This document shows, piece by piece, positions 42,644 through 51,919 of a stretch of 64,000 bases of DNA (position 1 is its first letter; each line of letters begins with the position of its first letter). Location of the stretch: contig JAEYPO010000009.1 in the NCBI GenBank assembly GCA_023410595.1, forward strand, positions 248,001 through 312,000. Reading direction: 5' to 3'. Source of the stretch: Bacillota bacterium (GTDB lineage: Bacteria > Bacillota > Clostridia > Christensenellales > SZUA-584). The notes under the pieces were generated by a model, which saw only the letters and a program-made list of their open reading frames with translations, searched no databases and had not been told where the DNA came from. The position numbers and the translations under genes are program-made.

Positions 42644-43582
42644 TTACATAGGTATTACCGGTACGCAAATATCGACTTTCATTTTACCGTCCTGCGTCTC
42701 GCAGTCTGCTCCATACCTCTCAAACGGCGCGCTGTCCGCGGGCTGGTAGCCGCTTGCAGGCAGCCATTCGCCGCACATGTAGTTCCACGCGTCGCCGAAT
42801 TCGTCCAATTTTACATCGAAGCTTCCCACGGCGTAATCCCCTCCGCCTATTTCCATCTCGCAGACCTCACCCGAGACTTCGGCATCCTTGCCTATGGGCA
42901 CGCATACGCTTACCCGCAGCTTATTTTCTTCCGTCACTCCTGGGTCGTCGTGATACAGTATATACGTTGTGGACGTGTCTACGCCCCTCGGCCCCGCCCA
43001 GGCAAACAGCCGCGCATACAGGTTTTCGAACAGTTTCGTATCGCCCGCATACGGCCCTATATACCTCACATATGCCACTCTCATTTTACCTATCTTCTCG
43101 ATTTTTACATCAGCCTTCATGTCCCGCCTCCTGATTCCGATATTCCCGTTTTGGGTAACCCCAGTATAGCCGGGAAAGGCGGCAAAGTCTCTGCCGCTGT
43201 TGCGGAGCAGTTGACTTAAGCTGCTTTCCTTTTGACTCCTGTTGCGGCTGCGGAATGCCGTAGGGGAGCAGCCGAACCGATTTTTAAACATGCGGGAAAA
43301 TACGGCGGGAGAGGAAAACCCCCATTCGGCGGCAATGCCGGTTACAGAAGACATGCTGTTTGAGCAGAGCTGGGTCGCCGCGCGCTCGAGCCGCAGCCTC
43401 CATATAAAGCAAAACAACGTCTCGCCCGTCATCGCGGCGAATATCCTGTGGAAATGGTACTGAGAAAATCCCGCCACACCCGCAAGTTCTGAAAGCGTCA
43501 TGTCTTCCTTAAGGTTCTGGTCGATATAATCGCATACCCTGTTGATGCGATTCAGATATTCATACGCCTGATTCGTGTCCAT
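42644..43582 (-). CDS. AraC-family regulator with GyrI-like domain
   Basis: A 312-residue regulator. The N-terminal AraC-type DNA-binding domain (about 12-110) has MTLSELAGVAGFSQYHFHRIF and WGFSSPAVFSRMFKNRFGCSP as its two helix-turn-helices. After a linker, residues about 155-312 form a GyrI-like effector-binding domain of the type that binds small hydrophobic or cationic molecules. It is divergent from mreB. Targets are unknown. Confidence 0.9.
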   Translation of the reverse strand: MDTNQAYEYLNRINRVCDYIDQNLKEDMTLSELAGVAGFSQYHFHRIFAAMTGETLFCFIWRLRLERAATQLCSNSMSSVTGIAAEWGFSSPAVFSRMFKNRFGCSPTAFRSRNRSQKESSLSQLLRNSGRDFAAFPGYTGVTQNGNIGIRRRDMKADVKIEKIGKMRVAYVRYIGPYAGDTKLFENLYARLFAWAGPRGVDTSTTYILYHDDPGVTEENKLRVSVCVPIGKDAEVSGEVCEMEIGGGDYAVGSFDVKLDEFGDAWNYMCGEWLPASGYQPADSAPFERYGADCETQDGKMKVDICVPVIPM

Positions 43583-43699
43583 GCAAAGGCTCCTCTTACC
43601 GGAATTTATAGGGCGGCGGCTTAATTTTGAATACGGATTTATGTATAAAAACTACCCATATAGGAAGAATTATACCATAACAGAATGCGGAGGTTATAT

Positions 43700-44734
43700 A
43701 TGTTTTCACTTTTCGCTCCTTGCCTTGGTATTGATCTCGGTACGGCCAACACGCTCGTGTATATGAAGGGCAAGGGTATAATACTGCGGGAGCCTTCTGT
43801 CGTCGCTATGCGGACGAACAAAAAAGATATACTTGCCGTCGGTGAAGACGCAAGGAAGATGCTGGGCAAAACGCCGGGCAGCATTGTGGCGCTGCGGCCC
43901 ATGAAGGACGGCGTCATAGCAGACTACGCCACAACGGAGATTATGCTCAGATACTTCATACGCAAGGCCGTACCCCAGGGCATGTTTTTCAGGCATAGTC
44001 CGAGGCTCGTAGTCTGCGTGCCCTGCGGCATAACGGAGGTTGAGAAGCGCGCCGTTGAGGACGCGGCAAAATCCGCGGGCGCGAAAGAAGTTTTTTTGCT
44101 CGATGAACCCATGGCGGCGGCCATAGGCGCAGGTCTCGACGTATACCAGGCAAAGGGGTCGATGATCGTAGACATAGGAGGCGGCACCACGGAAGTGGCG
44201 GTAATATCGCTGGGCGGCATCGTTACCTCGCGCTCGCTGCGCGTGGGCGGCACGCACATGGATGAGGCTATAATGCGCTACATAAAAAAGGAACACGGTA
44301 TAATAATAGGCGAGAGCACGGCAGAGCAGGTTAAGATAGAATTAGGATGCGTCGTCGACCGCGGCAAGGAGCTCAATATGGAAGTAAGAGGGCGCAGTAT
44401 GACGAGCGGTCTTCCCGTCTCTATAGCCGTTTCTTCCTCCAATATAAGGGAAGCGCTGTCTGAGCCCGTACAGAGCATTCTGGACTCGATAAAGAACGTG
44501 CTCGAAAATACTCCTCCCGAACTTGCGGGGGATATAATCAGCGAAGGCATAGTGATGTCGGGCGGCGGTTCGATGCTAACAGGCCTCAACCGCCTTGTCG
44601 CGAAAGCTACGGGCATGCCCGTACGACGGACGGAATATCCTCTCGACGCCGTGGCCGTGGGAGCAGGCCTTGCTCTCGACCAGCTGGAGCAGGGGACGTT
44701 CGGGCGCGAGCCCGCGGCTGAAACGCTCGAATAA
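43700..44734 (+). CDS. mreB: Rod shape-determining protein MreB
   Basis: A 344-residue bacterial actin that organises lateral cell-wall synthesis. Phosphate loop 1 is GIDLGTANTLVY (about 9-20), phosphate 2 IVDIGGGTTEVAVI, and the adenosine motif is IVMSGGGSMLTGL. ATG 43700 follows GCGGAGG; the protein begins FSLFAPCLG. No mreCD follows, so it is a lone copy, perhaps an Mbl or MreBH-type paralogue. Confidence 0.94.
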   Translation: MFSLFAPCLGIDLGTANTLVYMKGKGIILREPSVVAMRTNKKDILAVGEDARKMLGKTPGSIVALRPMKDGVIADYATTEIMLRYFIRKAVPQGMFFRHSPRLVVCVPCGITEVEKRAVEDAAKSAGAKEVFLLDEPMAAAIGAGLDVYQAKGSMIVDIGGGTTEVAVISLGGIVTSRSLRVGGTHMDEAIMRYIKKEHGIIIGESTAEQVKIELGCVVDRGKELNMEVRGRSMTSGLPVSIAVSSSNIREALSEPVQSILDSIKNVLENTPPELAGDIISEGIVMSGGGSMLTGLNRLVAKATGMPVRRTEYPLDAVAVGAGLALDQLEQGTFGREPAAETLE

Positions 44735-44762
44735 CAGTGCGTTCTAAAAAATCCTGGCTGAT

Positions 44763-44793
44763 AAAGGGTATAACAAACAGTTATGCCTTTTTT
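44763..44793 (+). terminator. Terminator after mreB
   Basis: AAAGGGTATAAC and GTTATGCCTTTT pair over twelve positions (two wobbles) with an AAACA loop, followed by further T. Confidence 0.85.
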
Positions 44794-44815
44794 CATGTAA
44801 ATAACCGCCCAATGG

Positions 44816-44844
44816 TTGACCGCCATATCAAATAAATATATAAT
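44816..44844 (+). promoter_or_regulatory. PFOR promoter
   Basis: TTGACC at 44816-44821 and TATAAT at 44839-44844 with a 17-base spacer, a near-consensus sigma-A promoter. It gives a leader of about 130 bases. Confidence 0.8.
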
Positions 44845-44887
44845 ACTTGATTGGGATGAGTAGGATTCTAATAAATAATTTTTTCAC

Positions 44888-44913
44888 ATAGTCTTTTGGG
44901 GATTTAAGACTAT
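44888..44913 (+). other. Hairpin in the PFOR leader
   Basis: ATAGTCTT and AAGACTAT form a perfect eight-pair stem with a ten-base loop, followed by TTATT. It may protect the 5' end of the mRNA or act as a weak attenuator. Confidence 0.4.
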
Positions 44914-44982
44914 TTATTGATATATAAATGGGCAAAATGATTTTTAGAATTCAATTTAAAACCAAATTTTAAGGAGGATGAA

Positions 44983-47900
44983 ATGTCAGTTAAACAAACG
45001 ATCGATGGAAATACCGCCGCGGCTCATGTTGCTTACGCTTTTACCGATGTCGGCGCTATATATCCCATCACCCCCTCGTCTCCCATGGCGGAGGTCTGCG
45101 ACGAGTGGGCGGCTCATGACAGAAAGAACATTTTCGGACAGAGAATGCGCATAGCAGAGATGCAGTCCGAAGCGGGCGCTGCGGGCGCAGTGCACGGTTC
45201 ACTTGCTTCCGGCGCTTTCACCACCACGTTCACGGCCTCTCAAGGTTTGCTCCTGATGATACCGAACATGTATAAGATAGCAGGCGAGCTGCTGCCCTGC
45301 GTATTCCATGTTACCGCAAGAAGTCTCGCCGCTCACGCTCTTTCTATATTCGGCGACCACAGCGACGTGATGGCGGCAAGGCAGACGGGCTTCGCGATGA
45401 TAGTCTCGAACAGCGTGCAGGAAGTCATGGACACCGCCGCGATATCGCACCTCGCTACGCTTAAGGCCAAAGTTCCGTTCCTGCATTTCTTCGACGGCTT
45501 CAGAACGTCTCACGAAGTGCAGAAGATAGAGCTTTTAGATTACGACAAGCTCGCTTCGATGGTGGACAAAGACGCCATAGCGGATTTCCGCAAGCGCGCT
45601 TTAAACCCCGAGCATCCTCACCTTCAGGGCACAGCGCAGAATCCTGATATCTACTTCCAGAACAGGGAAGCCGCGAACAAGTACTACGACGCGGTGCCCG
45701 CTATCGTCGAGCAGGTGATGCAGGATTTCTATAAGGTATTCGGCAGGAAATACAATCTGTTCGATTACGCGGGAGCTCCCGATGCCGACAGGATAATAAT
45801 ACTCATGGGCAGTGGCTGCGAAACTGCGGAAGAAACGGTCAACTACTTAAACGCTAGAGGCGAGAAGGTCGGCGTATTAAAAGTCCGCCTGTACCGCCCG
45901 TTCAGCGCAAAGCATATGCTTGCGGCCATACCTTCGAGCGTCAAGAAGATAGCTGTACTCGACAGAACAAAGGAGCCGGGCAGCGAAGGCGAGCCTCTTT
46001 ACAAGGACGTCGTTACGGCGCTTGCCGAAGCCGGCAGGAGCATACAGGTAGTCGGCGGAAGGTATGGCCTGTCTTCCAAGGAGTTCACACCGACCATGGT
46101 CAGCGCGGTCTTTAAGAACCTCAAGGGCGAAATGAAGAACCACTTCACCGTCGGCATAAACGACGATGTGACTCACTTAAGCCTTGATATCTCCGAAAAG
46201 ATAGACGCCGCGCCCGAGGGCACGTTCCGCTGCAAGTTCTACGGCCTCGGCTCGGACGGCACGGTGGGAGCAAATAAAAACTCCATCAAGATAATCGGCG
46301 ATCATACCGATATGTACGCCCAAGGGTATTACTATTACGACTCCAAGAAGTCGGGCGGCCTTACGATATCTCATCTCCGCTTCGGCAAGAAGCCGATACA
46401 ATCTACTTACCTCATCGACGTCGCGGACTTTATAGCATGCCACAACTCCTCGTTCGTGCGCGTGCTCGACATGCTCGCAACGCTTAAAGAGGGCGGCGTT
46501 TTCCTCTTAAACTCCCCGTGGACATTAGAGGAGATGGAAAAAGAGCTTCCCGCCGAGATGAAGAACGCCATAGCGAAAAAGAAGGTAAAATTCTACAACA
46601 TCGACGCCATAAAGCTCGCGCAGCAGGCCGGCATGGGCGGAAGGATAAACACCGTCATGCAGTCCGCGTTCTTCAAGGTCGCGGGCATAATACCCGAAGC
46701 CGACGCTATGACGTACATGAAGAAAGCCGCTGAAAAGACGTACGGCAAAAAGGGCGAAAAGATAGTCAAGATGAACTACACGGCTATAGACCTTGGCGCC
46801 GAGGGCATGGAAGAAGTTAAATATCCCAAGAGCTGGGCGACGACTACAGAAGGCGCCGAGTTCGCAACGCCTCCGGCGGACGCCATAGAGTTCTTCAAGG
46901 ACGTCGAGTTCCCGATAATACTTCAGAGGGGCGACGACCTGCCCGTCTCCGCGTTCGACCCGAGGGGATTTTTCCCGACAGGCACGACGCAGTACGAGAA
47001 GCGCGGCATAGCCGTCAACGTACCCGACTGGATACCCGAGAACTGCATAATGTGCAACCAGTGCTCATTCATCTGTCCTCACGCTACTATACGTCCTTTC
47101 CTAGCGAAGGAAGAAGACTTAAAAGGCGCTCCCGCAGAATTCATAACGAAGGACGCGAGAGGCAAGGATGTCGCGGGCTACAAGTTCAGGATGCAGCTTA
47201 CGCCATACGACTGCACCGGCTGCGGAAACTGCGCGGACATCTGCCCCGCCAAGGAGAAAGCGCTCGTAATGAGGCCGCTCTCCGAAATAGGCCCGAGGGA
47301 AAACAGGAACTGGGAGTTCGCTAAAGAGCTTCCGAAGGCAGACGTAGACGTCAACAAGACGACGGTAATAGGTTCGCAGTACCAGCAGCCGCTGTTCGAG
47401 TTCTCGGGCGCGTGCGCGGGCTGCGGAGAGACTCCGTACATCAAGCTCATAACGCAGCTGTTCGGCGACAGGATGATAGTTGCGAACGCTACGGGCTGCT
47501 CGTCCATATACGGCGCGAACACGCCGACGTGCCCTTACACAAAGAACGAGAAAGGCCACGGCCCCGCCTGGGCAAACTCGCTGTTTGAAGACAACGCTGA
47601 GTTCGGCTACGGCATGAACCTCGCGATGACGCAGCGCCGCAACCGCCTTGCCATGCTCGTCGAGGAGTTCGGCAATAAGGCCGGAGGAGATGCTAAAGCT
47701 GTCTGCGACGCATGGCTCGCGGCGAAAGATGAAGGCGACGCGAGCAAGGCTCCGTCTGCCGCGCTCAAAGAGCTTATTGACGGCTGCAATAACTGCGGCT
47801 GCGAGCTCGACGCTCTCGCTTCCGAGATAGCTTCGATGAGCGACCTGTTCGTAAAGAAGTCCGTCTGGATATTCGGCGGCGACGGCTGGGCTTACGATAT

Positions 47901-48498
47901 CGGATACGGCGGCCTTGACCACGTGCTCGCCATGGGCGAAGACGTCAACGTTCTCGTACTCGACACCGAGCTTTACTCGAATACGGGCGGCCAGGCAAGC
48001 AAAGCGACGCCTACCGCTTCTGTCGTCAAGTTCGCGGCTTCGGGCAAGCGCACGAAGAAGAAAGACTTAGGCGCAATAGCCATGACGTATGGATACATTT
48101 ATGTAGCCCAGGTCTCAATGGGCGCGAATTACAACCAGCTCTTAAAGGCTCTCACCGAGGCTGAAAGTTATCACGGCCCGTCACTCGTCATAGCGTACGC
48201 GCCCTGCATCAACCACGGCATCAACATGAGCAAGTCTCAGGCTGAAGAGAAGCTGGCCGTCGAGGCGGGCTACTGGCACATGTACCGTTTCAATCCGGAC
48301 CTCAAGAAGGAAGGTAAAAACCCGTTCACGCTGGACAGCAAGGCTCCTACGAGCAGCTACCAGGACTTCATTACGTCCGAGATAAGGTACAACACGCTGA
48401 AAAAACAGTTCCCGGAAACTGCCGAAGAGCTGTTTAAAAAAGCCGAAGAAGACGCAAAAGAGCGCTACGAGTTCTACAAGAGGCTTTCCGAAGTCTGA
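44983..48498 (+). CDS. nifJ: Pyruvate:ferredoxin oxidoreductase
   Basis: A 1171-residue single-chain PFOR that converts pyruvate and CoA to acetyl-CoA and CO2 while reducing ferredoxin. Domain order is the usual one: pyruvate-binding N-terminus (AYAFTDVGAIYPITPSSPMAE), a central CoA-binding domain, a two-cluster ferredoxin domain (CIMCNQCSFICPH near 685, CTGCGNCADICP near 742), then the TPP domain with CAGCGET, GCSSIYG and the GDGWAYDIGYGGLDH motif. AAGGAGG lies seven bases before ATG. Transcribed alone from a strong promoter, it is the main partner of Rnf. Confidence 0.97.
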   Translation: MSVKQTIDGNTAAAHVAYAFTDVGAIYPITPSSPMAEVCDEWAAHDRKNIFGQRMRIAEMQSEAGAAGAVHGSLASGAFTTTFTASQGLLLMIPNMYKIAGELLPCVFHVTARSLAAHALSIFGDHSDVMAARQTGFAMIVSNSVQEVMDTAAISHLATLKAKVPFLHFFDGFRTSHEVQKIELLDYDKLASMVDKDAIADFRKRALNPEHPHLQGTAQNPDIYFQNREAANKYYDAVPAIVEQVMQDFYKVFGRKYNLFDYAGAPDADRIIILMGSGCETAEETVNYLNARGEKVGVLKVRLYRPFSAKHMLAAIPSSVKKIAVLDRTKEPGSEGEPLYKDVVTALAEAGRSIQVVGGRYGLSSKEFTPTMVSAVFKNLKGEMKNHFTVGINDDVTHLSLDISEKIDAAPEGTFRCKFYGLGSDGTVGANKNSIKIIGDHTDMYAQGYYYYDSKKSGGLTISHLRFGKKPIQSTYLIDVADFIACHNSSFVRVLDMLATLKEGGVFLLNSPWTLEEMEKELPAEMKNAIAKKKVKFYNIDAIKLAQQAGMGGRINTVMQSAFFKVAGIIPEADAMTYMKKAAEKTYGKKGEKIVKMNYTAIDLGAEGMEEVKYPKSWATTTEGAEFATPPADAIEFFKDVEFPIILQRGDDLPVSAFDPRGFFPTGTTQYEKRGIAVNVPDWIPENCIMCNQCSFICPHATIRPFLAKEEDLKGAPAEFITKDARGKDVAGYKFRMQLTPYDCTGCGNCADICPAKEKALVMRPLSEIGPRENRNWEFAKELPKADVDVNKTTVIGSQYQQPLFEFSGACAGCGETPYIKLITQLFGDRMIVANATGCSSIYGANTPTCPYTKNEKGHGPAWANSLFEDNAEFGYGMNLAMTQRRNRLAMLVEEFGNKAGGDAKAVCDAWLAAKDEGDASKAPSAALKELIDGCNNCGCELDALASEIASMSDLFVKKSVWIFGGDGWAYDIGYGGLDHVLAMGEDVNVLVLDTELYSNTGGQASKATPTASVVKFAASGKRTKKKDLGAIAMTYGYIYVAQVSMGANYNQLLKALTEAESYHGPSLVIAYAPCINHGINMSKSQAEEKLAVEAGYWHMYRFNPDLKKEGKNPFTLDSKAPTSSYQDFITSEIRYNTLKKQFPETAEELFKKAEEDAKERYEFYKRLSEV

Positions 48499-48517
48499 TA
48501 AAGCAATATGATACATC

Positions 48518-48549
48518 AAAGGCCTCCTGCTTGGCCGGAGGCCTTTATT
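48518..48549 (+). terminator. Terminator after PFOR
   Basis: AAAGGCCTCC and GGAGGCCTTT form a perfect ten-pair stem with a nine-base loop, followed by ATT. It is symmetric enough to act for both strands. Confidence 0.85.
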
Positions 48550-48578
48550 CATGTTTTGCTGATGTCTGCGTCCGGAAG

Positions 48579-49034
48579 CTAGCGGCCGCCACGTCTTTCA
48601 AGCTTCATTATTATCGTATTGATACCCGCGGGGTTCTCTCCGGCTTCTCTATAGTCTTTAAACCCAAACCGTATGTAAAGCTTTCTTGCCGCTTCGCCAA
48701 CCTTTACCTCAGGAGCAAACGTTTGAACAAACACAGGCCTTTCGCCGTCCATACAGCTAAGCGCCGCATTCAGCAGCTCACGCCCATATCTTTTTGACCT
48801 GCTTTTTTCTCTGACGGCCAGCCAGCATATCTCGTTTCTAGCTTTGTCAAACGCAACTATACCTTCGATATCGCTGTCATCATTTACAACGCAGAGTGCC
48901 GACGAAGCGCGAATGCATCTTTTTATTTCATTTTTGAAGTCCTCATTATCCGCCATGCCGCCGAACAGAGGCTCGACCTCTCTTGCCAATTCGAGCCATG
49001 CCTTAGTATCTCTATCCGTAACAAGCCTGATCAT
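48579..49034 (-). CDS. GNAT-family N-acetyltransferase
   Basis: A 151-residue GNAT protein. The acetyl-CoA loop region is WLAVREKSRSKRYGRELLNAAL (split about 71-92, R-S-K-R-Y-G as variant of RGxG), and KLYIRFGFKDY is the late motif. The substrate is unknown; the loop departs from the strict consensus. Confidence 0.82.
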   Translation of the reverse strand: MIRLVTDRDTKAWLELAREVEPLFGGMADNEDFKNEIKRCIRASSALCVVNDDSDIEGIVAFDKARNEICWLAVREKSRSKRYGRELLNAALSCMDGERPVFVQTFAPEVKVGEAARKLYIRFGFKDYREAGENPAGINTIIMKLERRGGR

Positions 49035-49082
49035 AAAGCCTCCTGATAATTCTGACAGTTTTTAATTAGCCCTGATAAGGCG

Positions 49083-49352
49083 TCACTCTTCCGTCTTCTC
49101 TTCCTTCCAGTATCTCGCGCCGTCCGGAGTACGCTTCAAAAGCCCTGAGTCAATAAGCTCGCGCCGCAGCAGAAAGTAATCGCCGAACGTGTGCCACGAG
49201 TCTATTATCGCGTTCACCTGTTTCTCGGTGTAATCCCTGCCCGCCTCAAACTTTTCCGCAAGGTACGCAAGCACTATGAGCCGCGCGTCCTTCTTCGAAG
49301 GGAGTTGCTTTATCTTTCTTTCCTCGTCCAAAAATCTCTCAAGTATCTCCAT
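49083..49352 (-). CDS. DUF2087-domain protein
   Basis: An 89-residue protein matching the DUF2087 pattern: RLIVLAYLAEKFEAGRDYTEK, then the helix VNAIIDSWHTFGD and LLRRELIDSGLLKRTPDG before a final WKEE. Such domains often occur with ArsR-type regulators; here the domain stands alone. It starts just after the GIY-YIG gene in a three-gene leftward set. Confidence 0.75.
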   Translation of the reverse strand: MEILERFLDEERKIKQLPSKKDARLIVLAYLAEKFEAGRDYTEKQVNAIIDSWHTFGDYFLLRRELIDSGLLKRTPDGARYWKEEKTEE

Positions 49353-49365
49353 GTTTATCCCTTCC

Positions 49366-49710
49366 TTAATACAGCTTTTCCGGGCCTATGCCCTCAACGA
49401 TCATGCTATAGAGCTCGTCTATGTCGTTCTTAAAGTCGCCGTCCGACTGGCCTTCCTTCTGCGTAAGCTGCTCCAGTATTTCAAAGGTAAAGACGTCCTT
49501 GCCGTATCTTTGAAAATCGTCCTGCATAAGCTTGAAAGCGCAACCGCCTGTCGCCTGTGAAAATTCGAATCTGTTTTTTGAGCCCTGAATGTCCGTCGTT
49601 GCCGCGACATAGCTCTTGCCGTTTGCGGAATTCCTTACCGCGAACACGCCGCCATGAGCCCTTCGCGCCTTATACGAATTTATTATCTTCTTTCTGCTTT
49701 CTTTGTCCAT
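49366..49710 (-). CDS. GIY-YIG nuclease-family protein
   Basis: A 114-residue protein with a GIY-YIG-like fold. The first motif reads GGVFAVRNSANGKSYVAAT (about 20-38), so the classic GIY and YIG triplets are changed to GVF and YVA. An arginine (about 46) and a C-terminal glutamate (about 77) may be active-site residues. Nuclease activity is uncertain. It overlaps the upstream gene by one base (TAATG). Confidence 0.72.
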   Translation of the reverse strand: MDKESRKKIINSYKARRAHGGVFAVRNSANGKSYVAATTDIQGSKNRFEFSQATGGCAFKLMQDDFQRYGKDVFTFEILEQLTQKEGQSDGDFKNDIDELYSMIVEGIGPEKLY

Positions 49711-50189
49711 TAGTATCCCATCTCCTCAAGTATGCGCCCGAGCGCCGCGAGCCGCTCGCCCATCAGCTCTCCGTCCTTGCTTAAAACATCTGAGAACAGC
49801 TTTATGTCCTCGTCTATCATAGGATTATCCGTGCATACGGCGACGTTCATGGCGTCGCCCTGCAGCCCTATTCGGTCTATACCGGGGTTAGAAGGATCGT
49901 ACAGCTTCTCCATGCGGTATGCCTCGCGAAAATACTGCATCCCCCTGCATACAAGTATCGCGAGGTCAATTACGCGGTGCAGCGGCAGTTCTTCCGACTG
50001 CCTCGACCACTTTTCGCCCGTATAGCGCCATACTTTAGCCGATATATCCACCTTGCCGCGGTCGTTCCATTGCGCGAGACCTAATGACAATCCCTTCGCG
50101 TCCGATTTATACGCATATCTGCCATCCACGTTATCGTAGTTTTCCGATACTATTACGGGTTTGTGTTTTAAAAATGTCGGTATCTTCAT
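49710..50189 (-). CDS. DUF6530-like hypothetical protein
   Basis: A 159-residue soluble protein resembling the DUF6530 group. Notable parts are GLSLGLAQWNDRGKVDISAK, the tryptophan-rich VWRYTGEKWSRQSEELPLHR, and an Asp/Glu-rich C-terminus. It is the first gene of the leftward set with the GIY-YIG and DUF2087 genes. Function unknown. Confidence 0.65.
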   Translation of the reverse strand: MKIPTFLKHKPVIVSENYDNVDGRYAYKSDAKGLSLGLAQWNDRGKVDISAKVWRYTGEKWSRQSEELPLHRVIDLAILVCRGMQYFREAYRMEKLYDPSNPGIDRIGLQGDAMNVAVCTDNPMIDEDIKLFSDVLSKDGELMGERLAALGRILEEMGY

Positions 50190-50380
50190 TTCATTATCTC
50201 CATTTACTGATTTACTAATTCAATAATATACTGATTTACTAAATAGCGCAATAGAAAAATTGCAGTATCGCGTTAACAGCTCCGCCATATTTTTAATTGA
50301 CTTTGGAAGCATGATTTGATATAGATATATATACTAATAATTTACATCATCTCCAACATAAAGCTTTGGAGGAATACAAA

Positions 50381-50500
50381 ATGAGCGGAACACTGAAATT
50401 TATTATTATTTTCAGCTTTTTTACAGGAGGCGCTATTGGTTTTTTACTAATGTGCAGAAAGAAGACGTTCATTTCGAAAACACATTATTCTGAAAAATGA
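50381..50500 (+). CDS. 39-residue single-helix membrane protein
   Basis: ATG 50381 follows TTGGAGG by eight bases. The product has one hydrophobic helix (about 5-24) followed by a basic tail with CRKK. It is too short for certainty, but the ribosome site, the hydrophobic content and the ATGA overlap with the next start at 50497 support a real small gene. Confidence 0.5.
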   Translation: MSGTLKFIIIFSFFTGGAIGFLLMCRKKTFISKTHYSEK

Positions 50501-50827
50501 AGTGGAACAAAAAAGAAAACGATAAACTGGATAGTAAGGGCGTTCTTGGGCTCGATTTCGGTCATGTTGTTTGTTTTTATTACAATCCCAATGAGTATAG
50601 ATATTCCCTGCCTGATTTCAGGCGATTATAAGACGTGTAAAGGAGTAGTTACTTCATATGAATACAATACTGGTTATAAGGGAAGAAACTTATTTTTAGG
50701 TCAGGATATAATGATCGATAACAATGAGCTGTTTACTTATTATCTGGGGCCTGTTGTACAAGTGGACGAAATTGTAACAGTTGTTTATCTGCCAAACAGC
50801 AGGTTCGTATTAGAAGTTACCGAATAA
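50497..50827 (+). pseudogene. Small membrane protein with frameshift at A6 run
   Basis: ATG 50497 overlaps the stop of the 39-residue gene but its frame does not continue into the main frame, which runs to 50827 and codes a membrane segment plus a short outside domain (GVVTSYEYNTG...VVYLPNSRFVLEV). Removing one A from the A6 run after GGAAC would give MKWNKKKTINWIVRAF joined to the main frame, a natural start. Without that change, translation could only begin at a poor TTG (50546) or ATG 50564. Either a true frameshift, slippage, or a sequence error. Confidence 0.5.
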
Positions 50828-50944
50828 ATCCTATAATAAAAGGTCGACACCCAGAGGGCAAGTTGAAAAGCGCTAACGCCAATAATATCAAAACAGCTCT
50901 CCTGACAGAAGATCGGTGCGGAGCATATTGAAAGGTTCAAAAAA

Positions 50945-51919
50945 CTATTTTGTTATCTCCATTGCCGCTTTTCTCACCGCTTCCACCGTAGGCACGAAGT
51001 TTTTTTCCAGCTCCTTCGAGAACGGCACGGGTATGTCGAGTCCTGCGAGTCTTTTAATGGGCGCCTTGAGATATGAAAACGCTTCGTCGCTGATTATTGC
51101 CGCTATTTCGCCGCCGAGGCCGCCCGTCTTGCACGCCTCGTGCACTATAAGCGCCCGACCCGTCTTTTTTACGGAGCTTATGATCGTCTCCTCATCGAGC
51201 GGTTTTAATGTCCGCAAATCCACTACCTCGGCGCTCACGCCCAGCTTAGCGAGCTTTTCCGCCGCCTCGAGGCATACATTAACCATCCTGCTGTACGTTA
51301 TTACCGTAACGTCTTTTCCCTGCCGCTTAACGTCGGCCTTTCCTATGGGCAGAACGTAATCCTCCTCCGGCACCCCGCCCTCTTGCTTATACAGCAGCTT
51401 GTGCTCGAAGAATATTACGGGATTATTGTCCTTTATCGCGGCTTTCAGCAGCCCTTTGGCGTCATAAGGCGTTGAAGGCGCTATTACCTTAAGCCCCGGC
51501 ACGTGGCAGAACCAGCTTTCGAGGCTCTGGCTGTGCTGCGCGGCCGCGCCCGTTCCGCTGCCTCCGGCGGTTCGCAGCACGAGCGGAACTTCGGCCTGAC
51601 CGCCTGTCATAAACCTAAGCTTCGCGGCCTGGTTTACTATCTGATCCATAGTTATCGTTACGAAATCCGAGAACATTATCTCAAATATCGGCCGCATTCC
51701 CGCGGCGGCGGCGCCTACCGCGGCGCCCGCTATGGCTGCCTCGGATATCGGTGTGTCCATCACGCGCTCGGGGCCGAATTCGTCTATCATCCCCGCGCTA
51801 ACGCCGAACGAGCCGCCGTATACCCCCACGTCCTCACCCAGCAGGAACACATTACTGTCGCGCCTCATCTCCTCGCACATAGCCTCTTTTACCGCTTTTG
51901 CGTATGTTATAGTTCTCAC
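50945..51919 (-). CDS. 2-oxoacid/acetoin dehydrogenase E1 beta subunit
   Basis: A 324-residue TPP-dependent E1 beta subunit of the pyruvate/acetoin/branched-chain dehydrogenase family. LLGEDVGVYGGSFGVSAG, ETPISEAAI-type residues (MDTPISEAAIAGAAVG) and PVIFFEHKLLY are family marks. The start is a GTG overlapping the E1 alpha stop (GTGA). No E2 or E3 gene lies downstream, so the complex must be completed by genes elsewhere or work differently. Substrate not decided. Confidence 0.9.
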   Translation of the reverse strand: MRTITYAKAVKEAMCEEMRRDSNVFLLGEDVGVYGGSFGVSAGMIDEFGPERVMDTPISEAAIAGAAVGAAAAGMRPIFEIMFSDFVTITMDQIVNQAAKLRFMTGGQAEVPLVLRTAGGSGTGAAAQHSQSLESWFCHVPGLKVIAPSTPYDAKGLLKAAIKDNNPVIFFEHKLLYKQEGGVPEEDYVLPIGKADVKRQGKDVTVITYSRMVNVCLEAAEKLAKLGVSAEVVDLRTLKPLDEETIISSVKKTGRALIVHEACKTGGLGGEIAAIISDEAFSYLKAPIKRLAGLDIPVPFSKELEKNFVPTVEAVRKAAMEITK

